A stretch of DNA of 64,000 nucleotides from Atherinomorus stipes (lineage: Eukaryota > Chordata > Actinopteri > Atheriniformes > Atherinidae), in NCBI GenBank assembly GCA_023101725.1, contig JALJCO010010469.1, positions 1 through 64,000 on the forward strand, written 5' to 3'. Position numbers and translations under genes: made by a program. Each line of letters opens with the position of its first letter. Positions within the stretch are counted from its first letter, which is position 1. Shown here one piece after another: positions 22,419-34,247 of the stretch. Under the pieces are notes generated by a model. It was not told where the DNA came from, did no database searches, and saw only the letters and a list, made by a program, of their open reading frames with translations.

Positions 22419-25400
22419 TTATGCGTAGTCTTCTGCCAGTGTGTCGAAGTAGTTTGTGTCTGCATAGACCAGGAAGCCAGAGAAGAGACTGTCGGCCCAG
22501 CCAGGGTCTGCAAACAAACCGTTCTGGTCGTGGTAGAAGATCTCCAGCCAGACTTCATCTTCTGGGTTCAGGTACATGACCGTGGATCCGGAAGCCACAT
22601 CGTGGTTTCCTGTGTTGGCATCAAAGGTCTTGATGCGATATTGACCGTTCTGCACCAGACCGATGGCCAGGTGTTTGTTGGCCAGTGTGATGTCATAGGA
22701 GAAGTAATAGATGCCGGGGTAGGCGCAGATGTACTTCCCCGTCTGAGGGTTGTAGTGTTCGCCCTCGTTGAAGAGGACCTTGTTGAACTTGATGGGGGTC
22801 TTCTCAGAGGGGTAGCTGCTGGTGATTCCCACAGAGAAGGCAGATTTAGGCAGCAGGCTGCCACATTTGCAGATTCCCGCTGTCCCGCGGGGTCCTCGTT
22901 TGCCCTTGTCCCCCTTATCGCCGTCACGTCCTGGGGACCGGGCAGGCCCACGTCTCCGTTCTCGCCCGCAGGGCCTCGTTTCCCGGCAGGGCCGCGTTCT
23001 CCTCTCTCTCCAATCCGACCTGTTGGGCCTAGCCTGCCCTTCAGCCCTGAAACAGACGGTCAGCTCTGGTCAGTACCTGGTTAGGTTAGTTCCAGGGGGG
23101 CCCACGGAGATTTTCTTTAGGGGTGGCCAGTGAAAATAGCAGGTGGCCGAGGGTTATTAAAGGCTAACTTTTGTTTCGTTCAACCTGGACCTTATTTCTG
23201 GAATACGTGCATTTACTCATCAGTAACATTTCTGCATCACTCCTTTGGACGCCATTTAGATCAGTCGTAGATCCGTGTATATCCATATAACGGCAGCGAG
23301 GGGGGGCAGAATGAATGGCCCTCCATTATCTGCAGCAAACTTTCTTAATTTCAACAATACACTGCAAAAACTCTAATCTTACTAAGTATATCTTTCTAAT
23401 TTCTAGTAAAAATATCTCATCACACTCGAAATAAGACAAAATCACCTAAAGAGAAACATTTCTGTGAGATAAAGGAACTTGTTTTGAGACAAATGCATCT
23501 TATTTCAAGAAATCTTATCGGAAAATTACACTTGTTCCATTATCAGATTTTTTTTGCTTAACTACAGGTATATAAATAAATAAAAATCTTTTTTTACTTT
23601 ATTTCAAGAGTAGCCAAGATTTTTTTGCTTGTAATAAGCAGTTCAGTGTGTGTGTGTGTCATAAATCATTTGCGTCACAAACAAATGACTTAACAAAACT
23701 TAATGACGACCTCAATCACACTGAAACCAGAGCTGAAGACGCCTCAGTTGTAATGTGAACAAACTGAACGGGGGCAGTGTGGTGTCGGCCAATGAGGGCC
23801 GGCTAAGTAGGTGCTGATGTGTAAGGGGCGTTAGAAACTGGGTGGAGCCTTCCTGGATGAATTTACATAAGAAATGGTGAGTTAATTAGGAGTAACAGAC
23901 CTACAGGGGACTACGGCAAAAGAGCGATGGCAGAAAACGGTAATTCTAGTGTAATATTTGTATTTATTTTAGCTTATAAAGATTTTCACATTCAAATATA
24001 AGCAAAGCATGCTGCGCCATGTTAATAGCACATAGAAAGTGATATAATTGAAAAAAATATCAGTTTTGCAGGGGTGACCAGCTTTTTGTTCAGGGGGGCA
24101 CTGGCCACCCCTTGGTTAGTTACCTGCTTGTAGACCCCGCCCTGTGTCATGCATTCAGTCACCACTGGAACTCAGCCATCTTGACGTCAGAGCAGCACAG
24201 TTTTGGCTTGATTTTTCCAGGCTGTCTGATATCCAGGCATCAGTAAATACCCCCGAGCATGGAAACACTATGTTTGTGCAGGCTCTGAGCCTGGAGGTGT
24301 GTGCCGACATGCAGGCTCTTTACAGAATGGAAAAAGCAGGTGTGTGACAGGTTTATTGAAGCAAAGACATCGTAGGTGATATCAGCTTGTCGTTCCTGCT
24401 GGGAGAGGAAAACAAGCAGAGACCTTCCACATACTTTCTGAAACCTATTGGCATCCTGTCCTGATGAAAGCTTTCACTTCTGGGGAGTCTTAAGAAAAGG
24501 AATCTGTTAATAATTATGATGAACTGTTTGTGGTGTGGGAATCGCTGGAAAGGTCAGGACCTACCATTTTACAGAATCTAATTTCATTTGTTGGATGGCT
24601 GTGGTGTGGAAGTCCTGTCAGGGAAATCTAGCTGCACTCTGTTTACACATAAAAAGCAATTCCCAACTCCTAAAAAATACATGCTTGACTAACTTTGCCT
24701 TTTAAGATGGGAAGTAATTTCTAATGTCTAATAAAAGTGCCTCAAATGTCAGATTTTTTCTTTTAACTTAGTGGATTATAGTATAATAGAGGATAGACGC
24801 ACAATGACAGCTTTGAGAAATGTTCTTTTCATTCTTGGTACTACTACTACTACTATTACTACTACTACTTCTACTGTCATTTGGCAGATGCTTTCTTCCA
24901 AAGCGACAGACATCTGAGAGAACAACACCAGTAAGAAATCAAACAGGCGTGTCCAGCATGTCGAGATGCTGGTCAGACTCCAGTAAGACACCAGTGCTGC
25001 AGTGGATTTTTCGGGAAGCATCATACATCACATGCTAAAAATAATTTAAACTCCATTTGTCTGCATACCAGGTCAATAAGTCTCAGATGTATTTAGGTGC
25101 GAGGTGTACCAAGACATATGAAGGTGGGTACAAAAAGCTTAGAATAAGTACAAACGCATAACACAAAGGCGATGCTGAGAAAAGGCACAAGGGTGATGAT
25201 GTGTTTTTGCCATTTTGTTCCAGTAATGATTAAAGCAGCAGCATTTTCAATCAACTGGAAACACAATGATACCTGATAAAGAAAATTTAAGTGGCTGTCA
25301 TGAAAATAAACAAAAATGACATGATGTTTTTGTAAGTCAGTAATTAAAAGAAATTACCTGTTTTTTAATTGTCTCAAAGGTGATAGCAACAAGTTCAATT

Positions 25401-28400
25401 CCTCCCCGCTAGTAGGTGGCACACTCACACTCACTTATTCAATTAGCATTAGCAATGTTACAGAACCGGCTAACTGTTAATTAGCATTAGCAAATGTTTA
25501 ACTTACTTTAAGCAGCAACCTCAACGGGGCTTTTGAGCCCCCCTTGCACTCACCCTCATCCTGCTTTGTCTTTTGTCGACTTGAATTTAAGAAGTAAGGC
25601 AAGAAAGATGCTATTTCTACACATAGCAATCAAGCTAGCAACTCCTGAGCTACTAGTGTAGATGTTGGCATGGTAATCAGATACAAATATTTATATATTT
25701 TGGACCCGTCAAAATCAATAAAACATTATTTATATGCTATAAAAATGTTTTTTAGTAAGATTAATACTTTTATTTTGCATCCCTCAGATGTTTCTGGATG
25801 TGTTATTATTATTTTTTTGATAACTGTTTTGATGAAAATGTTACAAGTATGACCTTTAAAAGAGCAAATGAAAAAATGAAGATGTACAACGTAACTTTTA
25901 GACATTAAAAATCTGCATTTCTGATTCTTTCTGATGCCACAGCAACATTCATTATGCGCATTTTCGAGCCGTCACTGCCCAGCGGCGTCCTGAGGCTCAG
26001 AAACTGCACTATGCAACTTTTCCATCTGGGACGTGGTCGTGACGTTGCAGCTGAGTATCGGTCGCGCACCACGAAAACGAACTAACAAACAGATATGAAC
26101 CAGACATGAACACAGCGGGTGTTTTGAACGCATTTTGGAGTATGTAGCAAAGAAACACAAGGAAACATTATCAGAGGAAGAGAGGAAAAGAAAGAGAGGA
26201 AGAGACAGAACAAGAGAGAAGATAAGACTGTCTTTTACTGTCTGGAGGGAACCACAGTACAGGTACGATGAAGATGATGAATTCTAGCCGTCGATAGGGG
26301 GGGTCACTGAGAAAACTGATAAAAGTTGCGTTGTGGGTCTTTAAACAAAAATTAAATGCGGAGTACCCCAAGAATCCATGTTGGCCCCCCTATTGTTTAG
26401 CATCTATGCTCAGATAACAGAAACAGACAAACTACCTTACCCTTCTGCTGAATGGAACAATTTTGTTGTACTTTCTGTATAACGATAATGAAGACTGTTT
26501 TTGAGTACTATGCTAATGTAGCCTCGTGAGACCATCCTGATCTCGCGAGCTTCAGGTTTTCACTCACAGAGATTTTGGAGCAGTTCCCCAAACGAACATC
26601 CAATCAGCGTCGGCTTTGAGACGGGTTGAGATGTGACGCGACGAGAAGTGACAGTTCAGTCAGAACAACATGGTGGCTTCAGCAGATGAAACTCGCGTCA
26701 GCGTGGCTATCGCTCAAGTTTTATCCGAATAACTGAGTATTTCTTCACTGGAAGAAGAGAAAAACACTGCTCTGGAGGCTTTTCTCAAAGAAAAAGATGC
26801 TTTTGCTCTTCTCCCGACTGGTTTCGGTAAGAGTTGTGTTTTCGTCATCGCTCTGTTAGTACATTATATGCTTCGTTGATCTGATTGGTTGATTTGGCCT
26901 TATCCAATCAGCTAACCAGTATTTTCACCCCTTCCCAAAACAACTCCAACAGATGATTCCCAGATGGATATGCGGAGTCAGGTTAATGCTAATGATGCTC
27001 AGCTTTATATTACTGTCTCCCCAAGGGCCTAAGTCTGGTCCTTGAGAGCTACTATCCTGCAGCTTTTAGTGCGTCCCTTCTCCAACACACCTGAATTAAA
27101 TGGCTGATTTCCCTTATGCAGGTCATTCAGCTCTACAGAGACCTGGAGACGAGCCATTCATTTGATTCAGGTGTGTTGGAGAAGGGATGCAACCAAACTG
27201 CACAGGATAGTAGCTCCGGAGGACAGCGTACTCTACTGTACATCACCATGTTATTGATCATAATGCAGCATTTATGCAGCATCATCTCACCAAATGCCTG
27301 CATGGATTCTAACATTTGTCTATCCTAACTGTTTATGAAGCGGTTAAACGGCCCATAATGCTGATAAAGCTTGTGATTTGGTTTGGAGTAAGCGCTTCTT
27401 GTTATGAATTAAGTGTAAGGTCTGTGCCCCCGCCTGGCCCCTTTTTAAGTCCTAGACCCGCCCCTGGCTCTCGTCCACTGTCGCCGACGACAGGATTTCA
27501 CATGTGTGCTTCACATGATCATAACTCCTGAACCGTTTAAGTTATCTGGAAAATTCAAAGACTACCAGACAGCGGAGAAATAGACCTTTGCGACCATATA
27601 GGTGTCATTACGGTAGTCTCCCGGACTTCCGCATTACGACTGTCCAATCACAGACCAGATTCTGCAGGGCGTCACATAGACATCATATACGTAGACACCC
27701 CATTGGACGCTGCTGGCCGCTAGGCTGACGTGCCTATCGGGCGGCCATCTTGGGTCAGACCACAGGTCAGACGGCTGCTGTCAGAATGAATGAAGGCTCC
27801 TCAGATCTCATATTATTCACATGTAAGACAATTAAAAAATAAAATAAAATTTCACAATGAACACTTAAATGACTCTACCATTTCAATAACCAAGACAAAC
27901 TGGAAAAAAAACTTTATTTGGAAAACATTTATTTATTTAGAACAAAAACAATTTAAACTCAAGTGAAGAAAGTCAAACTTTATTCACTTGATTCAAACTG
28001 GATTCAGAGTTCTGGAATCACTTTTATGCAAAGTTCTGACACTGGATTTTATTTATTTACTTTTTCTTTCCTTTTCCCTTTGTAATGCCCATACTCTTTT
28101 GTATTACTATGTATTCAGTGTACATTCTTAACAAAGTTTAGAATAAATGAGTGAATGATTAATTCATCCATTCTTAATTAATAAGTGAATATTATTAATG
28201 AATATTAATAAATTAACTAATAACTCAATAAATTAACTAATAACTCAATAAATTAATAATCAATGGATTAATTAACACATTATGAATGAATTATTAATAA
28301 ATTTGAATGAATTACTTGATCATTAACTGATTTATTAATTAATTACATTTTATTGTTGTGTCAGGCTTATAGTGTTTTAATAACACAATAAAAGAATAAA

Positions 28401-28409
28401 AAAACACAC

Positions 28410-28444
<35 letters not shown>

Positions 28445-28628
28445 AATACTTTATTCATCCCAGAAGGGAAATTCAGCATTTGGAAAAGCTCACTTTTTTA
28501 AAAAAATTAATACAACATTTATATGAAATGATATAACAACAATAAGTCAGTCAGCCTTGTTCTTTAAGGTGATGGCTGCTGGCAGGAATGAATTTCTGTA
28601 TCTCTCCGTCCTACAGTGAACCTGAACC

Positions 28629-28715
<87 letters not shown>

Positions 28716-28720
28716 CACAC

Positions 28721-28751
<31 letters not shown>

Positions 28752-31116
28752 ATATAATCACGCAAGATCTGGTTTATATTCCTCTATTTGAAGAAAAGTG
28801 GAGATGCTTTGCAGGTTTGCTGCTGTCAATACATAAACAAATTGTCATATATAAAGTTATGCAATCCTTTAATTCAGTCAAATAGTCCTGTGCAGCCCGT
28901 AAAAGGATGGCATTTTCAGTCAGTCCATTTATCTAGAAATCGGCTGAAAATTCACGGGGTTTAGCAGGTCTGAACATGAGAAATACCACTTTCCTCAACA
29001 GGCACGCATTCACTCTGACGGCAGCCTGGTCTGACCCAAGATGGCCGCTCTGTCGGCACGTCTCAAACCCGCGAATGCTGGGTCTATCGATGTCTATGGG
29101 GCGTCAGACGAACGTAACATGAGTTTCTCAGGGCCGTAACTCTTGAACCGTTTGCGCAATTGAAAAAATTCAAATGGTTTTAGAAAGCACAGAAAAAGAG
29201 CTTTCCAACGATGTATAGTATGATATGCTACACATTACGGTAAATATACGAAGAGCGAGGGAAAATCGGACTGCAGCTTGGAGTTGAGTGAGAGGGAGCG
29301 GCGGAGAAAAGAGATCAGTTGGTGGAGTTTTTGTGAGCGAAGAAAATCGGTAATAAAACATATTTGAGGGACAGTTTTGATAAAAAAAAAAAAAGATGGA
29401 ACGAAGGTCTGAGAGGGTGAGCAGACGTCCCAGGAGGTTCATAGATGATGGGAGTGACCAGGATGATGAGGAGACATCATGCCGACCACGGTAAGGAGAA
29501 AAAAACCTGTTGCTCACAAGCTAACTCTTTATCAGTTATCAATTTACAGTAATATTACTCAACAGATTCATCCTCATTGCAACATGACTTTTTATGTTCA
29601 GTGGATGTTTACCTTTATAAATAAAAATAAGGATCAGCTTCATTGCAATATTTTTCATTATTCATCAGCTGCAATATTTTTCACATTTCATTCTGTTCAA
29701 CTATCTCATGACTGATGAGGATTCTGTTGTTGTTTTTTGTTGTTTTTTTTGGTTTCTTTTTATTTTTCCTTCATTCTTTTTTTTACTACATATAAAAAAA
29801 ATCCATTTATATGTATGATTTTTTTTAATCCTATATTTCTTTCACTTTCAGACCAGCACAGAATGGTGTGAGACAAGGCCGCATTTCTGTGCGCAGTCAT
29901 CTGGGTGGAGGAGATGCTTCACAGTTTACCACAAAGAAGGCAGATAACTTGAGAACTGCAAGAGCAGGACTGCCAATTTTTTTGTAAATATGTAAAATAG
30001 TTCAAAGTTCAAATTGTTCATGTTAAATTTTTTGTTCATGTAATTTCTGAGTTCTTATGATGTCATAAACCTGAAAAATCCAAATCCGTTTTTTGTTTTT
30101 TTTCACTATTAAGTGTTATTATAGGTCATAAACATAATAAAAATGTTGAAAAACTGCTAAATACTTAAAGTTCATCTTATTTGTGAAAAAAGGGACACAA
30201 GTATTCACTTATTGCACATTTTTTGACAATTCTACAACCATAAAATTAAAAACAATCCAGGCGGCCTTGATATAATTATGGTCAAAAGAGGGTTATGAAG
30301 CGGTTAAACGGCCCATAATGCTGATAAAGCTTGTGATTTGGTTTGGAGTAAGCGCTTCTTGTTATGAATTAAGTGTAAGGTCTGTGCCCCCGCCTGGCCC
30401 CTTTTTAAGTCCTAGACCCGCCCCTGGCTCTCGTCCACTGCTAGATCTAATCAGATTTGGCCTCTGACTGCTGGCAACAGCAAAAGGCTGGAGCTTGTGT
30501 TTCATTAGCACATAATGTGAAATTTAGCAAGTAGACTAAGGATGTCTTTTTAGAGTTTTCTGTCTCTTATTAGGGAGGTGTACTGATTTGCTCAGGGGAC
30601 GTTGGATTAAAGCTTTCTGTCTTAACTGTGTTGTGTTTGAGGACTCAGAGACCCAAGGCTTGTTTGTACTGATTCATATTCAAACCAGCAACAGATGCTG
30701 ATTTAGACAAATCCTGCCGGATGTGACTACAATTTCATTTTATGATTAAATTCCTTTGACGCACGAGTCATCAGATCCAGCTGATGATGGCTGTCAGAGA
30801 AGAAATTCAAATTTGATCTTCTTTCAAGAAACGGCAGTAAATCTTTATCAGCACACATCAACTATCTTTTTATGTTTTATATTATACCTGTGTCTCCCTT
30901 CTCTCCCTTTTCCCCCTTCCTGCCATCTCTGCCATCTCTTCCTGGGATACCCACATTCCCATCTGCTCCTGGAGGCCCGCTGAGACCCGGTTTGCCAGGT
31001 TGTCCCGGTGGTCCTGGGACACTGCAGATGAGTCGCGGTGCTCCTTTGAGTTTGGTCTCAAACAGCTGTCCAGAGACGCAGTGGCAGAGACAGATTGCTC
31101 CCATCAGCGCCCACAT
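22419..31116 (-). CDS. c1qtnf7: c1qtnf7, C1q and TNF-related protein 7 (CTRP7), two coding exons with a 1-nt frameshift
   Basis: Secreted adiponectin-family protein: signal peptide, short N-terminal region, collagen stalk and C-terminal globular C1q domain, expected to form trimers. Exon 1 coding part 30888-31116 encodes a signal peptide ([16 protein letters not shown]), an ICSVPG segment and Gly-X-Y repeats ending in [12 protein letters not shown]. Exon 2, 22419-23046, continues the collagen repeats, then ICKCGS and a C1q domain of about 135 residues ([40 protein letters not shown]) that is nearly identical to human C1QTNF7 as I remember it. Total 857 nt; with one more base it would be 286 codons including stop (human 289 residues). 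The missing base is near 22930-22935. An in-frame upstream ATG at 31164 would add 16 residues if the exon runs to the acceptor at 31181-31182. Another acceptor at 31125-31126 would favour the 31116 start. The intron is 7.8 kb. Confidence 0.93.
22925..22940 (-). other. c1qtnf7: Frameshift site in the c1qtnf7 collagen region
   Basis: Upstream the frame reads [11 protein letters not shown]; downstream the Gly-X-Y pattern resumes one frame over as [13 protein letters not shown]. The plus strand has four G (ctggggacc) where five would keep the frame and give GPPGRDG. This is either a single-base deletion in the individual, a pseudogenising change, or a homopolymer error. Confidence 0.8.
23118..24113. 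mobile_element. hAT-like element with aggggtggcca ends (copy 1), carrying a nested miniature element
   Basis: Left end TAGGGGTGGCCAGTG; right end GGGCACTGGCCACCCCTTGG. The interior matches 52018-53846 in several blocks (caacctggacct, cctcagttgtaatgtgaac, ggtgtcggccaatgagggcc). 23360-23648 is a separate element. No transposase ORF. Confidence 0.65.
23360..23648. mobile_element. Palindromic miniature element, cactgcaaaaa family (copy 1)
   Basis: Starts CACTGCAAAAACTCTAATC. Its two halves are inverted: atctcatcacactcgaaataag and the later cttatttcaagaaatcttatc are family hallmarks. Related copies at 41049-42105 and 42118-43170. Confidence 0.7.
24120..24838. other. c1qtnf7 intron, no recognised feature
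   Basis: No repeat or coding similarity recognised. Confidence 0.4.
24838..25040. mobile_element. (TAC)n and SINE-type 3' module
   Basis: (TAC)n at 24838-24870, then TTTGGCAGATGCTTTCTTCC and AAAGCGACAGACATC, resembling the conserved module of fish V-type SINEs. No tRNA head was found. Confidence 0.5.
25040..26340. other. c1qtnf7 intron, unassigned
   Basis: Mostly unrecognised. 25380-25900 has a repeat-like look (tagtaggtggcacactcac; aacgtaacttttagac) but no ends or domains were identified. Confidence 0.35.
26345..27035 (+). mobile_element. LINE reverse-transcriptase fragments split by a helicase-motif repeat
   Basis: 26355-26410 encodes [18 protein letters not shown] (RT motif 4 region) and 26985-27020 encodes NANDAQLYI, a degraded ADD catalytic box. 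About 570 bp between them does not belong to the LINE and contains the ATPase motif listed separately. Confidence 0.55.
26518..26960 (+). pseudogene. RecQ-like ATPase motif fragment inside a repeat
   Basis: 26768-26860 encodes [20 protein letters not shown] followed by [18 protein letters not shown] is the Walker A form typical of RecQ-type helicases. The surrounding repeat begins CTCGTGAGACCATCCTGATC. Nothing downstream of motif I was found and no start is convincing. Confidence 0.5.
27040..27232. mobile_element. Fold-back miniature element
   Basis: Two inverted arms: CTACTATCCTGCAGC with CCCTTCTCCAACACACCTGA, and later TCAGGTGTGTTGGAGAAGGG with GCACAGGATAGTAG. Arms about 50 bp with an inner loop. 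Confidence 0.7.
27333..27480 (+). repeat. 148-bp direct repeat, left copy
   Basis: By eye identical base for base to 30293-30440. It begins TTATGAAGCGGTTAAACGGC and ends CCTGGCTCTCGTCCACTG. Flanks differ on both sides. Confidence 0.95.
28441..28625. mobile_element. LINE 3'-end-like fragment
   Basis: Starts ACTTTATTCATCCCAGAAGG and includes GAATTTCTGTATCTCTCCGT, a pattern frequent in fish LINE tails. Confidence 0.45.
28630..28746. repeat. Compound (GT)n(AT)n(AC)n microsatellite
   Basis: Runs of TG, then TA for about 55 bp, then AC. The tract is close to self-complementary and could form a hairpin. Confidence 0.95.
29396..29987 (+). CDS. Candidate small two-exon ORF, 76 residues, unknown function
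   Basis: Exon 29396-29490 starts with ATG and ends at donor GTAAGG; exon 29852-29987 follows acceptor CTTTCACTTTCAG and ends TAA. The joined 231 nt have no internal stop. The product is basic at the N-terminus ([15 protein letters not shown]), then an acidic patch ([10 protein letters not shown]), then [20 protein letters not shown]. An AATAAA lies at 30136-30141. No family recognised; an Arg-rich then acidic start is also seen in transposase N-termini, so it may be a truncated transposon exon set. It lies antisense inside the c1qtnf7 intron. Confidence 0.35.
30293..30440 (+). repeat. 148-bp direct repeat, right copy
   Basis: Identical by eye to 27333-27480, with different flanks (AAGAGGG before, CTAGATC after). 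Confidence 0.95.
30441..30887. other. c1qtnf7 intron adjoining the first coding exon
   Basis: No repeat or other feature recognised. Confidence 0.4.
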
Positions 31117-31329
31117 CTTCAAACCTGTGGAGGCAAAGTCCAGGTTATCCTCCACAGCATGCATCTCCTTCTGCCATGCTCTAAAATAAGAGAGAACGAG
31201 TTTACTCAAGATTGCTGAAGCACCTACAAGGAAATATTTTACATGATCATCAGTATGGATTTAGTATGAGTATGCATTACTTAAGCTAAACATTATCATT
31301 TTAACTGTAATGGACCAGGGAAAATAAGC

Positions 31330-31810
31330 CCTTGGGGCCTTTCTACACCTTTGATACTGTTGAGTATTCTGTCAAATTGAATCGAGAGGATATTGCCCCG
31401 AAGTGATTGAAATATTACTAATTTAATAGAAAACAATATGTGTCGTTTAATGGCCACTCCTCCACCAAGTCCAGAATTTTACATGGGGTGCCTCAGGGCT
31501 CAATCTCGGGCCCTTTATTATTGCTGATTTATATTTAGTGTCATCTTGTAAACTTCTTTTCTTTTATTATTTGCTGACGTCACCAATCTTATAGCAACTC
31601 ATAATGATGACAAAATACATCGACCTTGTTAGCAAAAGAACAATAATGTTGATGGAGATATTGATAAAAGTGTGTCCACTGATTCAGCCTTCTGCCCATT
31701 TAATGTCATGTTATAGTTTTTTATTTCCTTATTTGAACTACTGCCACATGGTTTGGGCAGAGATATCCCACTTATCTCAGATCCACATCTTGCCATTCAC
31801 TCTGTAAAAA
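31330..31810 (+). mobile_element. LINE reverse-transcriptase remnant
   Basis: Plus-strand pieces in shifting frames: GVPQGSISGPLLLLIYI near 31487-31540, a CADVTNLIATHND form of the ADD box near 31570, and FPYLNYCHMVWAEISHLSQI near 31720-31785. Multiple frameshifts. Confidence 0.65.
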
Positions 31811-31897
31811 GCAGCTGAAATACAGCTGAACTTTCCTTCAATCTCCTGTCTATTACATATTTTTTCATTTTCTTCATGTCTCTCTTCTTACTTTGTC

Positions 31898-31899
31898 TC

Positions 31900-31944
<45 letters not shown>

Positions 31945-31946
31945 CA
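31898..31946. repeat. (ATT)n microsatellite
   Basis: About 16 units, directly left of a hAT-like element. Confidence 0.9.
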
Positions 31947-31948
31947 TT

Positions 31949-32446
31949 TAGGGGTGCATGATAACTATGGGGCTGATAATTATCAGGCTTATAACAGGAG
32001 ATTATAATGTCATTCTGCTAAGTCCAATATCATAACAAATTGCCCCGATAACATATGTTTGAATCTAACTTGTCAGCATCATTTTCTATTTTTTTTACTT
32101 CTCAATTGAACTTTTTCAGTTTGTAATCCCGATGCATGTATCTGCATCAGTTCAAGGAGCCTTTTTTTTAAGCAATGCACCTTATTTAAGTTGACATGCA
32201 TTTGAGGTATCAAATATTTTGGCTTGATATCTTTTAGAAAATGTTTGAGAGGCTTGCTGATAGTTTTTCACTGGAAAAAAATAAATATTTCTTCATTTAA
32301 AGAGTGAAAAGTCTTTCAGGTTTTGTTAAAAGTATTGATGTCATGATTAGGTATGTATGTGTGTTATCAGTTATCGGTTATCGGTATTGGCCTTTAGGAA
32401 CTGAAATTTATTGATTATCATTTTTAAAAAGGTTATTGTGCATCCC
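31949..32446. mobile_element. hAT-like miniature element, aggggtgcacgataac family (copy 1)
   Basis: Left AGGGGTGCATGATAACTATG; right end reversed AGGGATGCACAATAACC. Closely related to 56610-57518 outside its insertion. Possible 8-bp duplication ATTATCAT, ambiguous because of the neighbouring ATT repeat. Confidence 0.7.
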
Positions 32447-34214
32447 TATAATTATCATTATCATCATCATCATTACTATTTTATAAGCTACCTTTTTTTC
32501 CTCTTTGTCTTCATCTGTTATTGAATGCTTTGTCCTCTATATCCTTGTTTTTGTTCATTTTGCTGATTAAATGTTGATTATGTGTATAGATAATCTCAGC
32601 CTTTTTTTATTTTTTAGCCATAAAAAAGTGTCTTGTTGTAACTAGTGATGGGGGGGGAATAAATGTACAAGCCAACTGGCTTCGTTTCCTCCTTGCACTA
32701 TAAATGTGGCAAATGAATGAACCTAACGTAATCTTTGACAAAACATCTGATGTCTTGTGTACTTTTTTTTTAAATAGAGATTTTCTCCAAAATTCTGCTT
32801 TTGCAAAGATGAAGCTGTGTTTCTATACTTTGTCTTTGACACTCCCCTGAAATGCTCGCCGGATTGAGGTCATGGCATCCAGAATGGAGGCCCATCAGGA
32901 GTCTATGAATCTGAATTTGTTATCAATCGCCAAGCATTAGGCCAGATGTGATTTTATCATTTGGAGCATTTGGTCTTTGACTCATAACCCCACGCTCTCA
33001 TCCAGCCGCTGAATTACATGAGGGAGACCTCAAACGAAACCTTTGTCTCTGATCCAAGTGGTCCAATCGCCAAAACATTCCTGAGTTATGACACAGTTTC
33101 TGTCAAGGGGACGTAAACATGAAGCAACGGCGTTGAGCAGATGTTTTACAATCATGTTAGAGCGCAGAAGACTGGGACACAGACTCCGCTGTACTTCACT
33201 GACAGGATCAGTGGAATAATGATCCTGCACCAGGAGCTGGGAACCGGACAGATGTTACACATCAGAAATTCCACTCTAATGAAGTCATATGGACATATAT
33301 TGACTAAGTGTGGTCTGATGCGAGAAACCTCCGGGGAGTTTAGTGATGCACATGCTGAATCTTGGCAGGTTGGCCAGTGTGGGTGTGAGATTGTTAGGAC
33401 TGCATCTGCTGTTTGTCTGTGGTCAGCGGAGTTCGTGGAACATTTGCGTCAGGTCTTCAGAGAAAGATCATCGCAGCCTTTGCACGCTTGCTTTGCCTGC
33501 GAGTGCAGAGAACAGGCACTTACATATCTGAGGGCAGCTCGAAACTGATCCTCAGTGCTGTGTTTTGGGGTTTTTGAGTGTAATAAATCTCTGGGAAACC
33601 CCGCCCTCCAGTTCCGCTCTGCAAAAACGATGTCAGCATCAGTAAAATGGCTGTCGTTAAAGCAGGGGTCCTCCTTTAACGCACACGTGAAGACAGCCGG
33701 TGCATTAAAATACAGATGCAAGCAAAGACTTAATATCACAGGCAACGGTTCCAAACTATTTCCTATTTGTTTTAAAGTCTGACGTCAGATTTTTCACAAA
33801 GAATAGCAATAAACACACATTTCTTTCCTATTCAGAATTTAGAAATCTTTTAATAATTTCATTTTCTCTATGATCTGTCCTTTACAGAAAACATCTGCAC
33901 CCACGATGAGCTTATAAGAACTTCTTGATGCATTTAATCATTTATAAATCATGACTTATTTACCTCAGACTTGTTGCAGTGTTAAACAACGTATAAGGCG
34001 TGTGCACATGCAGCATCTTCTCACGATAAGCACACAAACCTTTATGCATTCTTACCCCAGACTTGTCCGCTGTTCTCCTGCAGAGCTGATAAAAGTCACT
34101 ACTGAGTGTCTCCGTCTCTCTGGTTACGCAGGTCCACGCTGAACATGGTCGTCTTACACATTCTGTGACAGTTCAGCTGCTTTGCCATGAAACCATCTCA
34201 CAGTGCAGCAATAG

Positions 34215-34247
<33 letters not shown>

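Larger units (their letters stand above)
27481..30292. other. 2.8 kb block between the 148-bp repeats
   Basis: Contains inverted segments (CCATCTTGGGTCAGACCAC near 27746 and GGTCTGACCCAAGATGGCCG near 29027), AT-rich sequence, a LINE tail (28441-28625), microsatellites (28413-28440, 28630-28746) and a two-exon ORF at 29396-29987. The ends are not typical transposon termini. Confidence 0.6.

Noticed and set aside
22392..23084. 230-residue plus-strand ORF
   Set aside because: Shadow of the c1qtnf7 last exon on the opposite strand, GC-rich collagen code.
27333..30440. LTR retrotransposon with 148-bp LTRs
   Set aside because: No TG...CA ends at the repeat limits, no primer-binding site or gag/pol similarity, and no target duplication outside the repeats.
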